This document shows, in pieces, positions 49,170-60,884 of a stretch of 64,000 nt of DNA (positions are counted from its first letter, which is position 1; every line of letters starts with the position of its first letter). Location of the stretch: positions 24,616,349 through 24,680,348 of the forward strand of contig CM038702.1 of the NCBI GenBank assembly GCA_021613375.1. The letters are read 5' to 3'. The stretch is from Megaleporinus macrocephalus. Lineage: Eukaryota; Chordata; Actinopteri; Characiformes; Anostomidae. The translations under genes were made by a program, and so were the position numbers. The notes under the pieces were generated by a model that worked only from the letters and a program-made list of their open reading frames with translations, had not been told where the DNA came from and made no database searches.

Positions 49170-50249
49170 AATGTTAGTATCAGTGCGTGCAGCAAACTCA
49201 GTATATATGCAAGTGCTGATATATGTGGTGATTAGAAATGCCAACACTGCTTCAATGTTCCTTTATACAACGTGCATGAACTGTGCAAATGTCAAAGACC
49301 ACACTTCACGATTTTCACTCACTTTCAGTCGAAATGGCAGTTAGGTTTAAGTACATGAAGTATTTCTGAGGGGATTAGATATAAACTAATGAAATGTGTA
49401 TAATCAACAATCATACAGGACCTGATAGATCACCAAAGTGGATCAAAATCATATAAACAGTACTTTTTGTCTTTGAGACAGGAGAAAATCAAGCTTCACT
49501 CTTGTGTCAGATCTGAAAAATCCATAGGTATTTTTGTCCGTCCTTTTAATGTGAGAAGCACAATATTATGGGTCTGAAAGGAAGTGTAGCTCCCTTACTG
49601 TGAAAAAATAAAAAAGAAGCTTCTGATGTTCTCAGAACAATGGCCCCACTGCTCCAGACCACAAAGCTATTGAATGTGTTTGGGGTCTGGAAAAACAGAA
49701 AATGAGAGAAATTACAGTAAAATAGAAGAAGCAAGTTTCCCGAAAAGAATGGAAACCATAATTAATGCACTTTAAATACTGAAAATAATTTATAATACAT
49801 TATATTTAGGCTGATTTGAGAACATATTATTGTGAAATGTGAACAGATAGATATGATTGTGTTTGTGTAACTTGTTGTATTAAAGTAAACTGAATCCATT
49901 CGAAAGTCAGGTTCAAGCACAGTATCTTCTAATGCCAGTGGCAATTATAAACAGTTGTTTTTCACCTCGCCCTGTGTCTTTACTCAGAGCAGCTTTTTGC
50001 CGTGTGCCCTGGTAATTTATGGATGATCTGCAATCTAAATATCGAGCGTCTTCTGGGTTTGCAGAGCTGCTTACTCACCCCTCCCCTCCTCCCCTTTCTC
50101 AAAGCCTGAGACGTGTCTGTGTCTTCACATCATCGCGCAATGCTGTCAGCTGTCACATTTCTCCCCTGTTACAGCTCACTCTTGACAGACTTGCTTGCGT
50201 TGCCAAGCTCGATGCCGGTCTACGGGGGACCGGCGAAACTCCAACTGTG

Positions 50250-53200
50250 CTGAGAAGGTTGTGACTGAAACCATGTGGGTGTGAAGTACTGTAGAATATG
50301 CCTCTTATTTACGGGGGCGTCTTGTCAAGAATAGCGTCTCATCCGCCTGATTAGCGTCGAGTGTGGATCCGGAGTTGTCGGAGTTGGGACTTGCAGAGAA
50401 TGGCGCTGCTTGTTCCACATTGATACTCCAAACAACCAATTGAGTCACTAAATATGTCTAGCTTCAAGATTGTGGGTGTGAGTTCCTCCAGATCTACCTC
50501 TTATTTAGGAGAGCTTGTTAGCAAACTAGTATCCTGTCTGTCTGAGCAGCACTGAGGTTGACCCCTTCTAGGAAGAATAGTTGGATTTAAGATGCAAACA
50601 AGTCATGGTTTGATGTGAAATGCTTTAGTCTAGAGATATTTACAGACAGGTTCTTTACAGTGGTAATAGGAACCAGAGGTAATGATGTATGCAGCACGAA
50701 TAGTGCCATTGTATTTAATATCTAACATCACCAGTTAACCTATGTATGTCTTTTGAGGTGTAATAAGTTATGGATAGTGGGTATGTTGATGATGGTAAAA
50801 ACCAAGTCCAGTTTAAAAAAAAGGGTTTCTTTGTTGACTACCTTATCTCATAATGCCTTGCTTGCATATGTTTTAAGGGAAAAAAAATAATTGATCTCAA
50901 AACTGTAGTAAGACAATGTCTCATCACATTAAACTCTTGAGATGTCTAGTTCCTAATATGTTAATAAACCATGAATTAAAATAGAATATTAGAACATTAG
51001 AATAGAATACATCCATGTATGCCCCTCAGTCCTAATAGACCGATTGAGCCTATTCTAAGTACTATTTATATCCAACTGAACGAGGTGAGTAATCCTAGAA
51101 ATAATCTGGTAAATAGAAGAAAAGTAGCTGTGTAAACACCTACATCAGAAAGTGTACCTTTGAGTCATCGTGGAAGTTTATAATGTAAAGCATGGTGGGA
51201 GCAATTAATTGGGCAGTGGAGGAGACAAAGTTTCTGCTTCAAACTTCAAAAACCTTAAGAATTAATTAGCAGGATGGTCATAAATCTAGCAATATCAAGC
51301 TGTTCAGACAACTATATATGAGCAAATAAACAACAGTGGGTTTACATAAACTGTATTGTAAATTAAAAACAGAAGGTTCTCAAATCTGTGCATTACAGTT
51401 ATGAGGCAGAATTGTACATTGGCTGGCATCCAGCTTTTGTGTCTCGCCTCATTCTTTTATAAGTCCATGTGAAGTATGTTTTTCTCAGCCTGTCATTTAT
51501 TTTTCAGGCTATTTAAAACACAAGTGTCCAAACGAAAGTCAAGAAAACATGCTGGAACATTCTCCTACTGGTCCCATCTACACTGTATACATGGATGTAC
51601 CTGTGAATCTGATTACTTGTAGTGTGAGATTTCCAGCAGATTGTTGAGTGGAGTGTCCATATAAACACCTTTTGCATATAAATATATCCTTTAACCATTT
51701 ATTTATGCAGAAATTTCACTAAACTCTCAGAGCCTGGGTGTGGGTCTATACTTTTAATGAGCAATTAGTCATACTCAAAACATAATTAGCAACAAAATAA
51801 TAAGAACTAGGAAGAGATTAAATTAAAAACGGAACAACATTGGCATGCTGTATGAGGAATAGGACTTCCTGCCCATGTTAATATTCCCCAAATCCACTTG
51901 AGCGCCTAAATATGATGGGGTTCACCTCAAGGTTGTAACTGAAATGGTGTTAGATCTTATTTAGATGGGCTTATTTAGGAGGACAAATCAGCATCCTGTC
52001 TGTCGGCATAGCACTGAGGTTGAATTATAAAAAGGATGCAAGTGACTTATGAAAAATAGCACTTCCTGTCCACATACCTGATTTACATTCATTTTCACTC
52101 TCACACGTGTCTATTAATGAATATGAAGGATTAATGCAGACAGGAAGTGCTATTCTTCATAAATTAATCCTAAATTTGCTAAACTTGATGGAGACCACTT
52201 CAAGGTCGTGACTGACACAATGTGGATGCGAGTTCTGTCAGATCTACTTTTTATTTAGAAGGGATTTGTTAAAAAAAATTGCATAATGTCTGTCTCATTA
52301 GCATCAAGGTTAAATCACAAAATGTAAAATGGCAATCTTCAAAGATCTGTGAAGAAAAGCACTTCCTGTCCATATTAATACTGAGTGACATACCAGGACT
52401 ATTAGAGCTAGGCCTTCGGGTCAGGTCATTAATATCAAATAGCTTGAGAAATGAGAAAAAAAGATATATCCCCACCTCTACAATAATGCTTATTTCTTTC
52501 TGCCCACCTGCGGGAGTTCCTATAGTATGTTAGCGATAAGGTAACGCTGGTGCATATTAACATTTTTTAATCATTGTAGCATTTTTACCGGTAGAAGCTT
52601 GTAAAAGAGCTTCCAAATGTTTAATTTGAAGCATGTAAAATACATCAGGATATAGTTTACCACATTGTAGTACATTCAAGAGTTCTGACATGAGCTTTCT
52701 ATTTGTTACAACTGGCAGAAACCTAATTATAGATCTTTATTATTAAATTATAGCTGGTATTCAAGTGAGGTCTTCAGCGCAGTTCCTAATATCTTAATTA
52801 CTGTGTGACAGTATTTAAATCCCAGAGTTTTAGTACAACAACCATGAGGATTCTATTAAATAAAAATTTGACCAAAATTACAGGCATGTATTTTTGAGTT
52901 CTTTTAAATTATTAGAACCTCTCTGACAGCTCAGAAGACCCTGAGGGTTTCCCACTATTAATACTCCGAGCCACCAGTTGAGTTTAGGAGAGCTTGTTAG
53001 CAAAATAACACCTTGTCTGTCTGATTCTTAAAGCAGGTTGAATAAAAAAATATAGCACTTCTTGGTCCTACAGATCTGCTTCTTTTTTAAGACTGCTTCT
53101 TAGCAAATAAATATCCTTCCTGTCTGATTAGCATTTAAGTTTCTTAGTTAAAAGTTGAATGAGTTTGAAATAGTTTGGCTATTAGTTCCCATATATCTAT

Positions 53201-54250
53201 ATCTCATGTAGAAGGGTTTGTCTGAAAGATAGCATTTGCCTGATTAGCATTAAGGTTAAATCACAAAAGTGGAATGTTGGAGGGATTTATAAAGATTTAT
53301 AAATGTCTTTTCCATATTAATATCTCAAAAAGATAATTGAGTCAGAAAAATTGATGGAGCTTAGTTCAAGGTTATAATGGAAACTGTATAAGCATCCTAG
53401 ATATCTGCCTCTTATTGAGGAGAGTTTCCTGTCAGTCTGATTAGCATCAAGCTTAAATCACAAAAGATGGACTTTATCTCAAGGATGACCGTGTCAGTCA
53501 AGGTTATGACTGCTATGAATCATGCATTCTTCAGGACTACCTCTTATTTAGAAAAGTTTGTTAGTAAATTAGCTTCCTGTCAGTCAGACTAGCTTCAAGG
53601 CTAAATCAAAAATGGCTGTTTACTTCAGATGAGTCTCTTAATTTGAGCTCAAGGCATATGACTAAAACAGCTGACTAAGCTCCTACTGCTCTACCACTTA
53701 TACATCAGGGTTGTTTCACACATTAGCATCCTGTGTATGATAATCAAAGTTGAAAAAAGGGGCCTTTTTCTTTTTGAAAAATAGCACTTCCTATATGTTG
53801 ACACAAATAACTAGGTGGTACTGTTAAGGTATTCTGGATTAGGCTGTGTTCACAATTGAGGAGCTAAATTAGGTAGTGGCTGATTGGCGCTAGGCTGCAG
53901 AAAAGCTATAAATTTACAGTCTGATTAGCATCAGGGTTAAATCACAAAAAATGGCTGTTTTCCACAGATGAGTCTCTCAATTTAAGGTGTATGACTAAAA
54001 CAGCTGACTAAGCTTCTACTGATGCACCCCTTATACATGAGAGTTGGTTAGCAAATTAGCTTCCTGAGGTAAAAAAAGGGGCATTTCTCTGTGTAGAAGA
54101 AAAAAAACAGCACTTCCTATATGTTGACACAAATAACTAGGTGGTACTGTTGAGGTATTCTGGATTAGGCTGTGTTTACAATTGAGGAGCTAAATTAGAT
54201 AACGGCTGATTGGCGCTAGGCTGCAAAAACGCTATAAAATTACAGTCCGG
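50250..54250 (+). repeat. Degenerate long-unit tandem array, about 4 kb
   Basis: At least nine diverged head-to-tail units recur. The landmark order is: a CACTTCCTGTCCATATTAAT-type word, TTGAGTC, TTGATGGAG, TTCAAGGTTGTGACTGAAA, CAGATCTACCTCTTATTTAG, GTTTGTTAGCAAATTAGC, ATCCTGTCTGTCTGATTAGC and ATCAAGGTTAAATCACAAA. Anchors of the CTCTTATTTAG type occur near 50300, 50495, 51960, 52250, 53060, 53205, 53420 and 53545. A 1.3 kb non-repeat segment (50570-51840) and about 0.5 kb at 52400-52920 interrupt it. A segment near 52135-52165 is inverted (CAGGAAGTGCTATTCTTCAT). The last two units (about 53605-53935 and 53940-54250) are a much younger 326-339-bp duplication. No protein or polymerase III promoter is visible. 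Confidence 0.65.
53605..54250 (+). repeat. Young duplication of about 330 bp at the end of the array
   Basis: CACTTCCTATATGTTGACAC followed by AAATAACTAGGTGGTACTGT occurs at 53785 and 54111, exactly 326 bp apart. GGTATTCTGGATTAGGCTGT and GCTGATTGGCGCTAGGCTGC recur in both copies with few differences. The upstream halves (AAATGGCTGTTT at 53611 and 53950) also match. Confidence 0.85.
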
Positions 54251-54529
54251 GCTGAGCCATAATGAGCTCCAGTGAACTGTCTGTGCTCGTTTCATTCGCT
54301 CTGTGATTACAGCAATATGAAATTGGCTAGTTTACAACATCACAATGCTGAGGGTGGTAAAAGGTGGAATGCTAGCCGCCATTGCTACAAATTTTCTGTT
54401 TACAGTGAGAGCTGATTGAGAACAGGGGGCCGTTATTAGAGTGGGAAAAAAATGACCTGCTACCTACTCCCTTTTCTCAAACTGGCTTCGTCCTCACAGA
54501 TTTTTCTCATCTCCTTCATTTTTCTTCGG

Positions 54530-54865
54530 CGGCACAGTGTCGACTCCTTTATTCGTTGATAAAAATAGACGTTACATTTTGAAAGGTTTGATCACTCACT
54601 CCTCTGTCTTCTCTCAGTCTGCCTGGTTCACGTCTGTTTGAGTTATCGCTGTGGTTCGTCCGTCCCACACGCTCTCCCACCGCTTCTGTGGGCAGCTCTA
54701 GTCCAGCAGCCTGTATTTTTAGACCACACTCGGGTGAACTTAGCAATGCGTCTGAGTGTGAAGAATGGTTCTGTAACTTACTCGCTCTAACTCGCGGTCA
54801 CGTTTCTGCTGACCGCCTTCCTTTGAACCGGGGCAGTGCGGTAAAGTTGGAGGTTTTTGGAGGTG
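54530..54865. other. CpG-rich island of unknown nature
   Basis: About 330 bp holds roughly twenty CpGs by eye count, unlike the AT-rich surroundings. It runs from TTCGGCGGCACAGTGTCGAC to GGGGCAGTGCGGTAAAGTTG. It is followed by a donor-like GGAGGTGAGTG at 54859. Short ORFs on both strands (54549-54746 minus, 54688-54870 plus) show no similarity I recognise. It could be an alternative first exon, a retroelement relic or a regulatory island. Confidence 0.3.
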
Positions 54866-55078
54866 AGTGATGTCTTGTTTAGAAGTGGGGGTGCCCTGAG
54901 TACAGAGAGGTCATTAAGGGGTCATATTGTAGAGCTGAGTGAGGGACTTTCTGTGCTCAGTGTCAGTCGGCATCAAACGAGGGCAGGGACAAGTCAGCAG
55001 GGACGAAAGGGCAGCCGAAGCTTTGAACAGAAGCCAAACAAAGTGCAAACTGCTTGTAGTTGTGAAGTAAACTGCCTG

Positions 55079-55082
<4 letters not shown>

Positions 55083-55125
<43 letters not shown>
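55083..55125 (+). repeat. (CT)n microsatellite
   Basis: An uninterrupted CT run of about 43 bp at the start of the polypyrimidine region that continues to 55790. Confidence 0.97.
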
Positions 55126-55127
<2 letters not shown>

Positions 55128-55790
55128 AAATGTCTCTCACTACCTAAGATTTCAGTAAACCATTCTCTCTCTCTCTCTCTCTTTCTCTTTCTTTTAGTAT
55201 CACTCTCTATCTAATTACCCATTTTCTGTTTTTCTTCCTCACTTCTTCTCTTCCACTGTCTCACTCGCTACCCTCACTGTCTCTATTTCTGTCTATTTGA
55301 TTTGTTTGTCTTGTTCACTTTCATTCTCTCCTTTTTCTTTCAGTGTCTATCTAAATTTCACTTTTTCTTTCTATCTAATTCTCTCTCTCTATCTTATTTT
55401 GAGCCTATTCTCTCTCCATCTATCGCCGTCTTTAATATATTTTTCTCTTTCTGATTCATTAAATGTCTCCCTCTGAATTTGTCCTCCCTGTCCCCATCCT
55501 TCTCTACTACACTGTCTGACTTTTTCTGTTTCTTTTGCTCATTTTCCCTCTCTCCCTCCTTTTCAGCATCTCTCTATTTAAATGTCTTCTTATTTTGAAT
55601 CTCTCTCTCTTTTAATCTACCCTCTTCTCTCCCCTCTTCTTTCTCTCTTGCTGATTGTCCTTTTCTGAATTTCTCAAGCTCTTATTTCTGTCTCTCATTG
55701 GAACCTTCTTTCTCTTTCAGTCTCTCTTTGAATCGCTCTTTCTGATTTTCTCTCTCTCTCAGTTGCTCTCTCTCACTCTCTTTGTTGTTT
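55126..55790 (+). repeat. Second long polypyrimidine tract
   Basis: About 660 bp made mostly of C and T with scattered words such as TCTCTCTATC and CTTTTTCTTTC. It is low complexity on the sense strand and has no gene. Confidence 0.85.
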
Positions 55791-56569
55791 CCATTCACGG
55801 TAGTTAAATTTGGCAGTATGGCTCTGTTCTGGGACCCCCTGCCCTTCCTTGTGTATACATGGAACGCCTAAGGAGGGGAGAGCAACAGAGAGACCCCTGT
55901 AGGGTGCAGAACAGAGGCATCAGTGACAACAAACATCGACAGACACTGCAAGAAGGAGGAGGTGGGCTGCAAAGCTGCTTGCAGAGGAAGCAATGAGAAT
56001 GGGCAGGCTGAAGCAGCTGGAATAGCTCTGAGAAATTCAGCCAGGTGTATGCGTAGCTGGTGATTAGCTAGGCCATCAGCTGATCGAGATATACTGAAAA
56101 CTGCTTGAGATTATGGCCTCAGCTTGACTTGACTTTGGAGCACCCCTTCTTCTGTTTCTGTGGGTCGGTGGCACAGAAGGGCCTATATGAGAGCTCTCTG
56201 CTCAAAAGTTCTAGAGACATTCAGTGGAAGATTCTACATTGTACTGTTCCAATTACTGGTTTCGTGATTAAATGTAATCCTGCTGTTTGACCTGTATCTT
56301 ATGTAACAGATTTTAATTTCTGCACATTTTAATGCACAATTACTGTTTATTTACTGAACTTTACATACTAGACAAATAATATGTTAAAAAGGTAAAATAT
56401 TTTATATTATGTTAAAATAGAAAATGTACATTAGAATTTACAGCAAATTGCAAATTCAAGTTTGTTCCCTGTAGAGTGTCTAAACTTATCTTTATCTAGA
56501 AAATCAACAAAAATATCTTATTTCACAGGAGATGTTCAAACTTTTTCAGATGTCTGTATGATTGTTTGC

Positions 56570-56885
56570 TGTGATCTAACTGACCCAAAGCTCCGAATGT
56601 TAGCTGGGGTCTCCAAGAACTAAAGCTATGAATGTAGTTTATCATAAAATAAGGATGTTAAGTAAGGTCTAACTGAAATGGAGCTTTGGTTGTTAGCTTT
56701 ATTGTACTTAACTGAAGCTGTGGAGAATAGCTGTGGTCTAAGCAAACTCAAACTGTGGAGGTTAGCTATGGTCTCTAACTGAACTGGAGCTATGGATATT
56801 ATCTATGAACTCACAGATATAAAACTCTGCATGTTAGCAATGATCTTACTGAACTGAAGCTATAGATGTTTGCTATAGCTTTTAA
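56570..56885 (+). repeat. Degenerate minisatellite, unit about 40-45 bp
   Basis: Seven or eight diverged units of the type GTCTAACTGAACTGAAGCTA followed by TGGATGTTAGCTAT. Clear ones lie at 56672 (TAACTGAAATGGAGCTTTGG), 56712 (TAACTGAAGCTGTGGAG), 56776 (TAACTGAACTGGAGCTATGG) and 56850 (TACTGAACTGAAGCTATAG). Confidence 0.65.
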
Positions 56886-57104
56886 TATTTTTTAGCAAAA
56901 TGTCTTTGCCTAAACGTCACTTTAGCAATTTCTTAGTCAGTTTATGCTGTTGTATTCTTTGTGCTGTCTATGGCTTACCAGTTAATTTCTCAAGCACACT
57001 TTTAGGTAGGTGTAAATATTATTAGCTAAGTTTAATTGAAAAACTAGGTGTGTGGTGTGAATCAGTTTGGGTTTGAAATGCATAAACCTGAACTAGGTGA
57101 ATGT

Positions 57105-57515
57105 TCTACAATGGCTAACCCGAAGTCCAATCAAGAATCTCCAATATTGTTTGAAAATTGCACTATGTGAGACATCAACGCAACCTAAACAACCTTGAGC
57201 AAATCTACCAGGACCAATAGGTGAGAACCACTACTAAACAGCGTGCAATGCTTGTAGAAACTCATCCCAACAGACTTAAAGCTATTATTGCAGCAAAAGG
57301 TGATTCTACCAATTACTAGTCTGGAGGGGCTGAATTATTATGCAAGCAGCATTTTGCAGTTTTTAATTAAAAAAATCTGCTGACAAACAATGAACTTTAA
57401 GACCCTTTTGGTTTTCAATAAAAATCCTGACTGGGACCATCTGTGTAAATGTTATTTGTAATCCAGATGAATCTGATGACTTTTAGGGGGATGAATACTT
57501 TTGCGAGGCACTGCA
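57105..57515 (+). mobile_element. 3' end of a Tc1-like transposon, family 3
   Basis: The + strand near 57260-57320 reads THPNRLKAIIAAKGDSTNY then stop, the conserved C-terminus of Tc1-type transposases. The UTR that follows has TTATTATGCAAGCAGCATTT, TTTTCAATAAAAATCCTGAC and GATGACTTTTAGGGGGATGA, then the terminus ATACTTTTGCGAGGCACTG. The rest of the transposase is lost or unreadable. Upstream words are a frame-shifted relic of the NPIENL region. Confidence 0.8.
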
Positions 57516-57636
57516 TGTAGGATGTGAGATATGCTCTAGTGGTAGTTACTGATTCTTAAGTCTTAATATGAGTGACTGAATAAGGAGCCTGCAGTTTAGC
57601 GCATTTGTGTGAGAGTTAATGTGAATGTGTGCCTGT

Positions 57637-57664
57637 GGTGTGTGTGTGTGTGTGTGTGTGTGTG
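57637..57664 (+). repeat. (GT)n microsatellite
   Basis: An uninterrupted TG run of about 28 bp. Confidence 0.95.
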
Positions 57665-57779
57665 CTCATATGAGCAGAATCAATCAGGTATTCCCACAGC
57701 AGCGTCAGACAGTCAGGCCTCATCTGTTGCTCTCTGCTGTGTGGTGATGTAACGGTGTCCTGGGAGCGAGTGACAGCCA

Positions 57780-58115
57780 GAGGGAGAAAGAGAGACGGAA
57801 AAAGGGAGGGCAAAGAGAGAGAGGAGAAAGAAGGAGAAAGTGAGAGATGGAGAGAGAAAGAGAGAAGAAAGAAAAAAGCAGATTTGGGGGAGCAGGGCAT
57901 TTGTGTAGGGAAGAGAGAAAGAGTATAAAAGAAATGGGGAGGAAGAGGAATAGCGTGTAACACGGAGGGAGGGATAGGTGGAGGGGGAGCGGAAGAGAGA
58001 AGGATGTGCTGGAGGGCTTCTCGTCATGCTTATGAAGAGAAATGGAGGTATAGAGATGGAACGAGGGAGAGATGGATTGAGAGAGACAGAGTGAGGAGAG
58101 GAGGCGGGGAGGCGG
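57780..58115 (+). repeat. Polypurine tract
   Basis: About 330 bp of mostly A and G on the + strand (GAGAAAG, GGAGGGAGG and AGAGAGA words), the strand opposite to the pyrimidine-rich strand of the two earlier tracts. Minus-strand Ser/Leu/Pro ORFs are artefacts. Confidence 0.85.
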
Positions 58116-58274
58116 GGGGATATCCTAGCGCGCTGCATACTGCAGGCTATCTCTGTTTTTAATTGCATGGTCCCAGGGGAGGGCAGATGAACAAGCGGGG
58201 CTGTTAGGTTTCAGCCAATCACAGCGCTCTATCAGCCGATGGCCCAGGACCTCTGGCAACTGAGGGCAAATCCA

Positions 58275-58910
58275 TAATGCAGTGCTATTTAAAAAAAAGT
58301 CACCCTCAGTTACTGCACCCTGGCAAAAAAAGCTCAGTCACCCTGCTTGTATCATCACATTCTGTACTGTGGCAAAAAGAGTATCCCCTGGCCTTTGCCA
58401 TTGTAGACTGCACCATGGCAAAAAATAGTCAGCCTGCTTATATCATCATATTTTGCTCCATGGCAAAAAGTATCCCTTGAGCTTTTCCAAAATAGTATCA
58501 CTTGGCCTTTACCAGGGCATAATTGCACCATGGCAAAAGGAGCGTCCTTTGGCCTGTACCATCACATAGTGCACACTGGGGAAAAAGAGTATACCTTGGC
58601 CTTAACTAATCACAAACTGCACCATGGCAGAAAAAGTTTCCTTGGTCTTTATCATCACATACATCACATACATTATCTTGTACCATCACATAGTTTGCAT
58701 TGGTAAAAATGGTATTCTGTACCTCAAACCAGCAAAATACCACACATTAGAAACAATAGTATCCCTTAGCTTGTACCATCACAAACTTACCATGGCACTC
58801 AATAAGTATCCATAGGCTTTCACTGTCACTGACTGCACCAGGGCAAATAAAGTGAATCCCGTAGCCCTTATTCTCACATACTGCACCATAACCTCCACTG
58901 TCAAATAATG
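58275..58910 (+). repeat. Degenerate minisatellite, unit about 46-48 bp
   Basis: About twelve units of the type TGCACCATGGCAAAAAGTAT then CCCTTGGCCTTTACCATCAC. Anchors CATGGCAAAA or its relatives occur near 58320, 58368, 58412, 58460, 58530, 58576 and 58624, and less clearly up to 58890. Confidence 0.75.
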
Positions 58911-59224
58911 TGCCCTGTCACCCCTGTTATTTTTGTATATAATACAGTTCACATTTGGCACTGTGCTCACAAAACCAGTTAGTAAGATCGCAGAGAAAAG
59001 CCTCAGATCTGAGGACAATTGGTGTATACTCAGGGCTCACAAATCAGCTCTCGATCACTATGTGTGTTGAAACACATCTGACAGACTGCAATACATGGGG
59101 TAACAGGACACCCAGGGAAGGAGTTGCACAACATCAACAAGTGACATCAAGATTCCTGATTACAAGATTAGCAAGTTGTGTAGTGTGAACAGTACAGCAA
59201 TCAGCCGACTTGTAGATTCACATT

Positions 59225-59560
59225 GTGTGGCTTCAGCAGTAGTCCTGACCTTGCCTGTACCATAACAAACCTTCACAAAAAGATTCAATCTGCTTGTACT
59301 ATTGTGACTGAGATTTTGACTGAAAAGCTGCATATACCATCACAATTGCATATATCATATCATTCCTTACATTGCCTTTCATGCACAGCTCCATCACAGC
59401 TGGAAAAAAATGCCATTTCCATCAGTATCAATGGTTCTTTTACCATCACACTCTGTGCCATGGCTAGAATAGTCTCTCAGTCTGTGCTTCACTGAGCTCT
59501 GGCCAACATAATCTACTTGTACCATCAAACACTGCATTTTTCCAAATAGGTCAACCAGAC
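59225..59560 (+). repeat. Continuation block of the 46-48-bp minisatellite
   Basis: The same words return after a 310-bp gap: CTTGCCTGTACCATAACAAA, CAATCTGCTTGTACTATTG, TTTTACCATCACACTCTGTG and CTACTTGTACCATCAAACAC. It is more diverged than the block at 58275-58910. Confidence 0.55.
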
Positions 59561-60599
59561 TGGGACACGCTCCTCCTTTAACATTAGCTTTTAAGTGCCA
59601 TTGTCTTTTATTCACTTGTCCCTAATTTGTAGTATTGTGCTTATCTAGGTGAAAGCACCTAATTGTTTCTATCAGTCGAAGATAATTAGAAAAGCGAGTC
59701 CGAGACATCATTAAGTGTGTTCTTGTAGTCATTTAGCTTTTAGCAAAGTTTTAAGTGTTGTCCAGTCAGTTAGTTCACCATACACTGCTGTTTTTGTTCA
59801 GCAGAATGGCTGGCCACCATACAAGAAATCTCTTTTCTGAATCTCTTTTTCTGAATTCTGAATATAGGATTTCACCACCCCCGGCAGGTGCACCACTTAC
59901 AGCAACACATACTAAGAAGTGATATATTACAACATATTTGATTTTGAACATGTTGAAAGTATAAAACAACATTCATTCACTGGCCACTTTTTAAGGAGTT
60001 TATATTTGCATGCACATAATAGTACATTCATACAAGGACGTAGAATTAGCATGCACGGAGGTGACGTGTCCCCACCAATATCCAGCCATTATTGAGTAAT
60101 TGCTCCCCTCCAAAAAAACAAACGATCTGAGAACGTCTCGTTAACCTAGAGGTGCAGAAAGGGTTAAATAATGTTCTCTACTTGAGTTGCTAACACATAT
60201 GGCCAGGGTGATTGGCTGTGGCTGCTGTGACGTGAGAACCAAAGCTAAGTTTGGTCGTTAGCAGCTCCAAACTGGAAGGAAAACTTCAAATTGTGATGTT
60301 ACCAGCAATATCTTAGTCTGGATTAATACCTGGAAATTTGAGAACGAGCTCTGGATTTTAGCTCAGTAGTCTGGTTTCTAAGCTCGTGCTACTCATACTC
60401 CTGTTTTGTTTGGATTTCTCAGTCACACCATTTAACACAGCAGCTGCGAGAACAAAACACGTTTGGGGTGATGCAAGACAAAATATGTATGTTCATATTT
60501 TCAGGTAAAGTGACTTGCGGTATGAAATTTGAGTGAATTAATTTTTTTATAATATCTTATTCTGTGAGTTCATTGCGCAGCTGAAAAGTAGAAATATGA

Positions 60600-60672
60600 T
60601 TATTGCCGGAGATTCCAATTATCTGATTACTGACAAAATCTGATCATCAGATTATTAAGTGCATGTAAACCC
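60600..60672. repeat. GATTACT/ATCAGATTATT-type repeat end
   Basis: ATTCCAATTATCTGATTACT and ATCATCAGATTATTAAGTGC then ATGTAAAC resemble the reverse complement of 63848-63890 (GTGTTTACACACACTTAATA). The two may be termini of one MITE family. They abut the foldback element at 60677. Confidence 0.35.
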
Positions 60673-60676
60673 AGCC

Positions 60677-60884
60677 ATTGTCCATTTTGTCAGCCCCCCT
60701 TATGATACAACACTTTTGATATAGGAGCACTAGTTCCACAGATTTGCAGTCCATCTGTTTCTCTACAAATTTCCATTCATCAATGGTCAAGAACCCCAGT
60801 GAGCAAGTGGTCAAAAACAATCTGAAAAAACCTAGAACTACAAAGTGCGTATAAATGGAATGTGGCACTGATAAAATGGACAAT
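60677..60884. mobile_element. Foldback element, copy 3 (both arms)
   Basis: ATTGTCCATTTTGTCAG (60677-60693) and CTGATAAAATGGACAAT (60868-60884) are inverted repeats with one G:T-type difference. Inside are GCAGTCCATCTGTTTCTCTA and CATCAATGGTCAAGAACCCC on one side and AACTACAAAGTGCG on the other. This is the expected order for the palindromic family at 45423. Confidence 0.75.

Noticed and set aside
58275..59560. CRISPR-like regular repeats
   Set aside because: Units are diverged and contiguous without unique spacers, and the DNA is vertebrate. It is a minisatellite.
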